Source: an uncultured Clostridia bacterium
GTDB lineage: Bacteria > Bacillota > Clostridia > Monoglobales > Monoglobaceae
Reading direction: 5' to 3'
Assembly (NCBI GenBank): GCA_947625905.1
Contig: CANQQJ010000002.1
Coordinates: forward strand, 62,001-126,000
DNA: 64,000 nt
This document shows positions 62,200 to 64,000 of this stretch, piece after piece. Numbering within the stretch: the stretch's first letter is position 1; every line of letters starts with the position of its first letter. The position numbers and the translations under genes were made by a program. The notes beneath the pieces are model-generated. The model made no database searches, was not told where the DNA came from, and saw nothing but the letters and a program-made list of their open reading frames with translations.

Positions 62200-64000
62200 A
62201 TGCGGAATATTTCAAGGCGATACGGAATTTTCAGAGCCGCGCTGTGCGTTTTTCTTGCGTTGGCAATGCTTCTGCCCGCCGCAAACGTTCGAGCCGAGGG
62301 AGCAAGCGTCACATGGAGCGCGGATATACTGCCCGAGGGTCCGCTTGAGGTCTCGATAAGCGGAGCGGAGGACGGCTGCACGGCGTTCCTTGCGGTTTAT
62401 GACGGAGACAGCGTCGAATCGATCGAAAGCGCCGCCGTATCGGGCGGCGCCGCGTCGCTCAGCGCCGACGTCAGCTCGTTTGCCGACAGAGCAAAGGTTT
62501 ACATATCCGAACAAAGCGAGCTGCCGCTCGAAAACGAGGCGATCGCCGAGTTGACCGCGGGCGCGGTTTACCGCGGCTTCGGCGGAAGGTACCAGCATAT
62601 TTTTGTCGGCGGGCATAAGATAAGAGAAGAAAAGCTTGGCGATGACGAGGGCTTGATCGTGGTCGACGATTCGGAGCGGGACGACATGAGCGACATGTTC
62701 CTTCCAAGAGACATGGGCGACGGCAGTTATGCCTTTGAGCCGCGAAGCTCCAACCAATCCTATATGAAGGAAGAGATGGTCGAGGTATACGATCCGGACT
62801 ACGATACGTGGGAATGGGAGAAAAAGACAGTCGAGGCATGGCGCGGCTTCACCCGCAGGATCGCGGCAGCCGAAGAGGGAGTCGAGCTTCCTTCCACGCT
62901 CTATAAATTTGACAACATTGATATGAGTGCCGACAAGACTTTTGACGGCATGAATGACGACACCCAGCACTGGTTCCGCGAAAAAAGCGAGAACTACACG
63001 CCGCAAAAGCCGTCGTATTATCTGAGAAGTTATTTGAACGGGCTTTATATGGGCCTGTCAGAGGACGGCAGGGTGATAGCAGTCGATGAGGCGGACAGAG
63101 CAGAGGTCACATTTGAGGCGCTGAACGACGAGAGCCCGCTTTATAAGCTTTCGAAAACCGAGGCCTACGCGCTTCTCACCGACGCGCAGCGCGAGCGCAT
63201 CGAAAAGGTTTACGAGTCGGTGGCGGGTGACGCCTTTGAGCGCAACGGCACAGCGGTGGCGGAAAACACGTCGCCGAGAGGGCGCCTTGATAATATTTAC
63301 AAAAATAACAAAAACCCGACCGAGGAACAGGTTAGACAGGCTCTGGCAAACTATACCTCTATGTCGCAGGGATACGTTGTTGACCATCCCACTTCAAACT
63401 ATGAAGTCAGTTGGGACCTGCCCGGGACCCAAGGCGTCACCGTGCAGCGGAGCGAACGCTCGGGAACATACGGTTATCCGAACTGGTACAACTTCACAAG
63501 GACGAGCAAAACATTTAAGATATACGATCTCAATATATACGGCGCGGACGGCGGATTTCAGCAGAATATAGAGATGTGGGTGCAGCAGGGCGGTTCGGGA
63601 AAAACATGCGGCGCCAACGCCGACGCCTTCGAGCAGATAGTGACAAAAATACCGCTCGTTTACCGCAAGGATATCACGACCATAATGATTGAGGAAGAAA
63701 GCGATAACTCATACTACAGCGCGGGCCCGCATCTGTATATACGGCTTAGCCATCCAAACGGAGCGGGATCGATCCTGAATTATATGATTCACGAGATGGG
63801 CCACAGCCTGGATGCGCGCAGAGGCGGAGGCAGCCGCAACTGGTCCGCGACCGCCGGATATTGGGATGCTGCGCGGCACGCCGATATGTTTGCGATATCA
63901 AAATACGGCGCGTCGGAAAGCGTCGTTTATAACTCGGAGGATTTCGCCGAGTTCTGCCGATACTACTTCACGTGCTGCGGAAATGCCGATCGGCAGCGGG
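62200..64000 (+). CDS. Secreted zinc metallopeptidase-like protein, C-terminus outside window
   Basis: Open frame of 600 codons to the window edge, from ATG 62200 with a perfect AAGGAGG 9 bases upstream. Signal peptide RAALCVFLALAMLLPAANVRA. The first 100 residues are a beta-rich domain; after that long charged regions follow with no family that I recognise. Near residue 531 lies MIHEMGHSLD, an H-E-x-x-H zinc motif, and about 50 residues on NSEDFAEFCRYYF, whose E could be the third ligand, as in gluzincins such as lethal-factor-like peptidases. A short motif cannot fix the family. It seems to act outside the cell. Divergence from known families makes this a good target. Confidence 0.75.
   Translation, partial: MRNISRRYGIFRAALCVFLALAMLLPAANVRAEGASVTWSADILPEGPLEVSISGAEDGCTAFLAVYDGDSVESIESAAVSGGAASLSADVSSFADRAKVYISEQSELPLENEAIAELTAGAVYRGFGGRYQHIFVGGHKIREEKLGDDEGLIVVDDSERDDMSDMFLPRDMGDGSYAFEPRSSNQSYMKEEMVEVYDPDYDTWEWEKKTVEAWRGFTRRIAAAEEGVELPSTLYKFDNIDMSADKTFDGMNDDTQHWFREKSENYTPQKPSYYLRSYLNGLYMGLSEDGRVIAVDEADRAEVTFEALNDESPLYKLSKTEAYALLTDAQRERIEKVYESVAGDAFERNGTAVAENTSPRGRLDNIYKNNKNPTEEQVRQALANYTSMSQGYVVDHPTSNYEVSWDLPGTQGVTVQRSERSGTYGYPNWYNFTRTSKTFKIYDLNIYGADGGFQQNIEMWVQQGGSGKTCGANADAFEQIVTKIPLVYRKDITTIMIEEESDNSYYSAGPHLYIRLSHPNGAGSILNYMIHEMGHSLDARRGGGSRNWSATAGYWDAARHADMFAISKYGASESVVYNSEDFAEFCRYYFTCCGNADRQR

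Overview
The window looks like the chromosome of an anaerobic, Gram-positive-type (Firmicutes, class Clostridia) bacterium from a plant-fibre-rich habitat such as a gut. Support from the sequence: strong A-G-G-A-G-G ribosome sites, near-consensus TTGACA/TATAAT promoters, an S-layer-homology protein, secreted proteins with Gram-positive signal peptides, the clostridial GlgC/GlgD pair and moderately high G+C with GC-rich third codon positions. Two large secreted pectate lyases, a homologue of a pectin-binding lipoprotein, a rhamnosidase-like enzyme and a sugar-phosphate isomerase point to a pectin degrader. Monoglobus-like Clostridia would fit, but that placement is inference.

Layout. 0-7 kb: O-acetylation pair (DHHW protein, cut by the window edge, and an MBOAT acyltransferase), a 1047-aa pectate lyase, a Gfo/Idh/MocA oxidoreductase and a small membrane protein. 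7-18 kb: RpiB-type isomerase divergent from a GH106-like enzyme, an AraC regulator, secG with a long acidic tail, a GtrB-type glycosyltransferase, an SLH protein and a second pectate lyase. 18-22 kb: a peptide-use operon (OPT transporter, PqqD-like, small membrane winged-helix-like protein, PepD dipeptidase). 22-25.5 kb: Cthe_2159-like lipoprotein, DUF4956 and VTC-type polyphosphate polymerase-domain genes. 25.6-29.7 kb: YigZ, gyrA and a lipoprotein. 29.7-35.7 kb: glycogen operon glgB-glgC-glgD-glgA. 35.9-39 kb: two GT2 transferases and a Wzt-like ABC ATPase, then tRNA-Thr. 39-43.7 kb: MoxR / DUF58 / transglutaminase operon. 43.8-51.7 kb: one gene for a 2604-aa repeat-built surface protein. 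52-53 kb: rplM-rpsI. 53-58 kb: AraC regulator divergent from a four-gene operon of a U32-like protein and three tandem QueG/reductive-dehalogenase-like iron-sulfur proteins. 58-64 kb: DUF4143 ATPase, azlCD, a PurF homologue lacking its nucleophile cysteine, and the start of a secreted metallopeptidase.

How the parts fit. The pectate lyases would cut homogalacturonan outside the cell, while the cytoplasmic GH106-like enzyme and the isomerase would process products. The two lyases and the giant surface protein share a C-terminal module, hinting at a common fate at the cell surface. The best candidate for an undescribed system is the AraC-controlled U32 plus triple QueG-like operon at 53-58 kb. 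Next are the Cys-less PurF and the shared C-terminal module.
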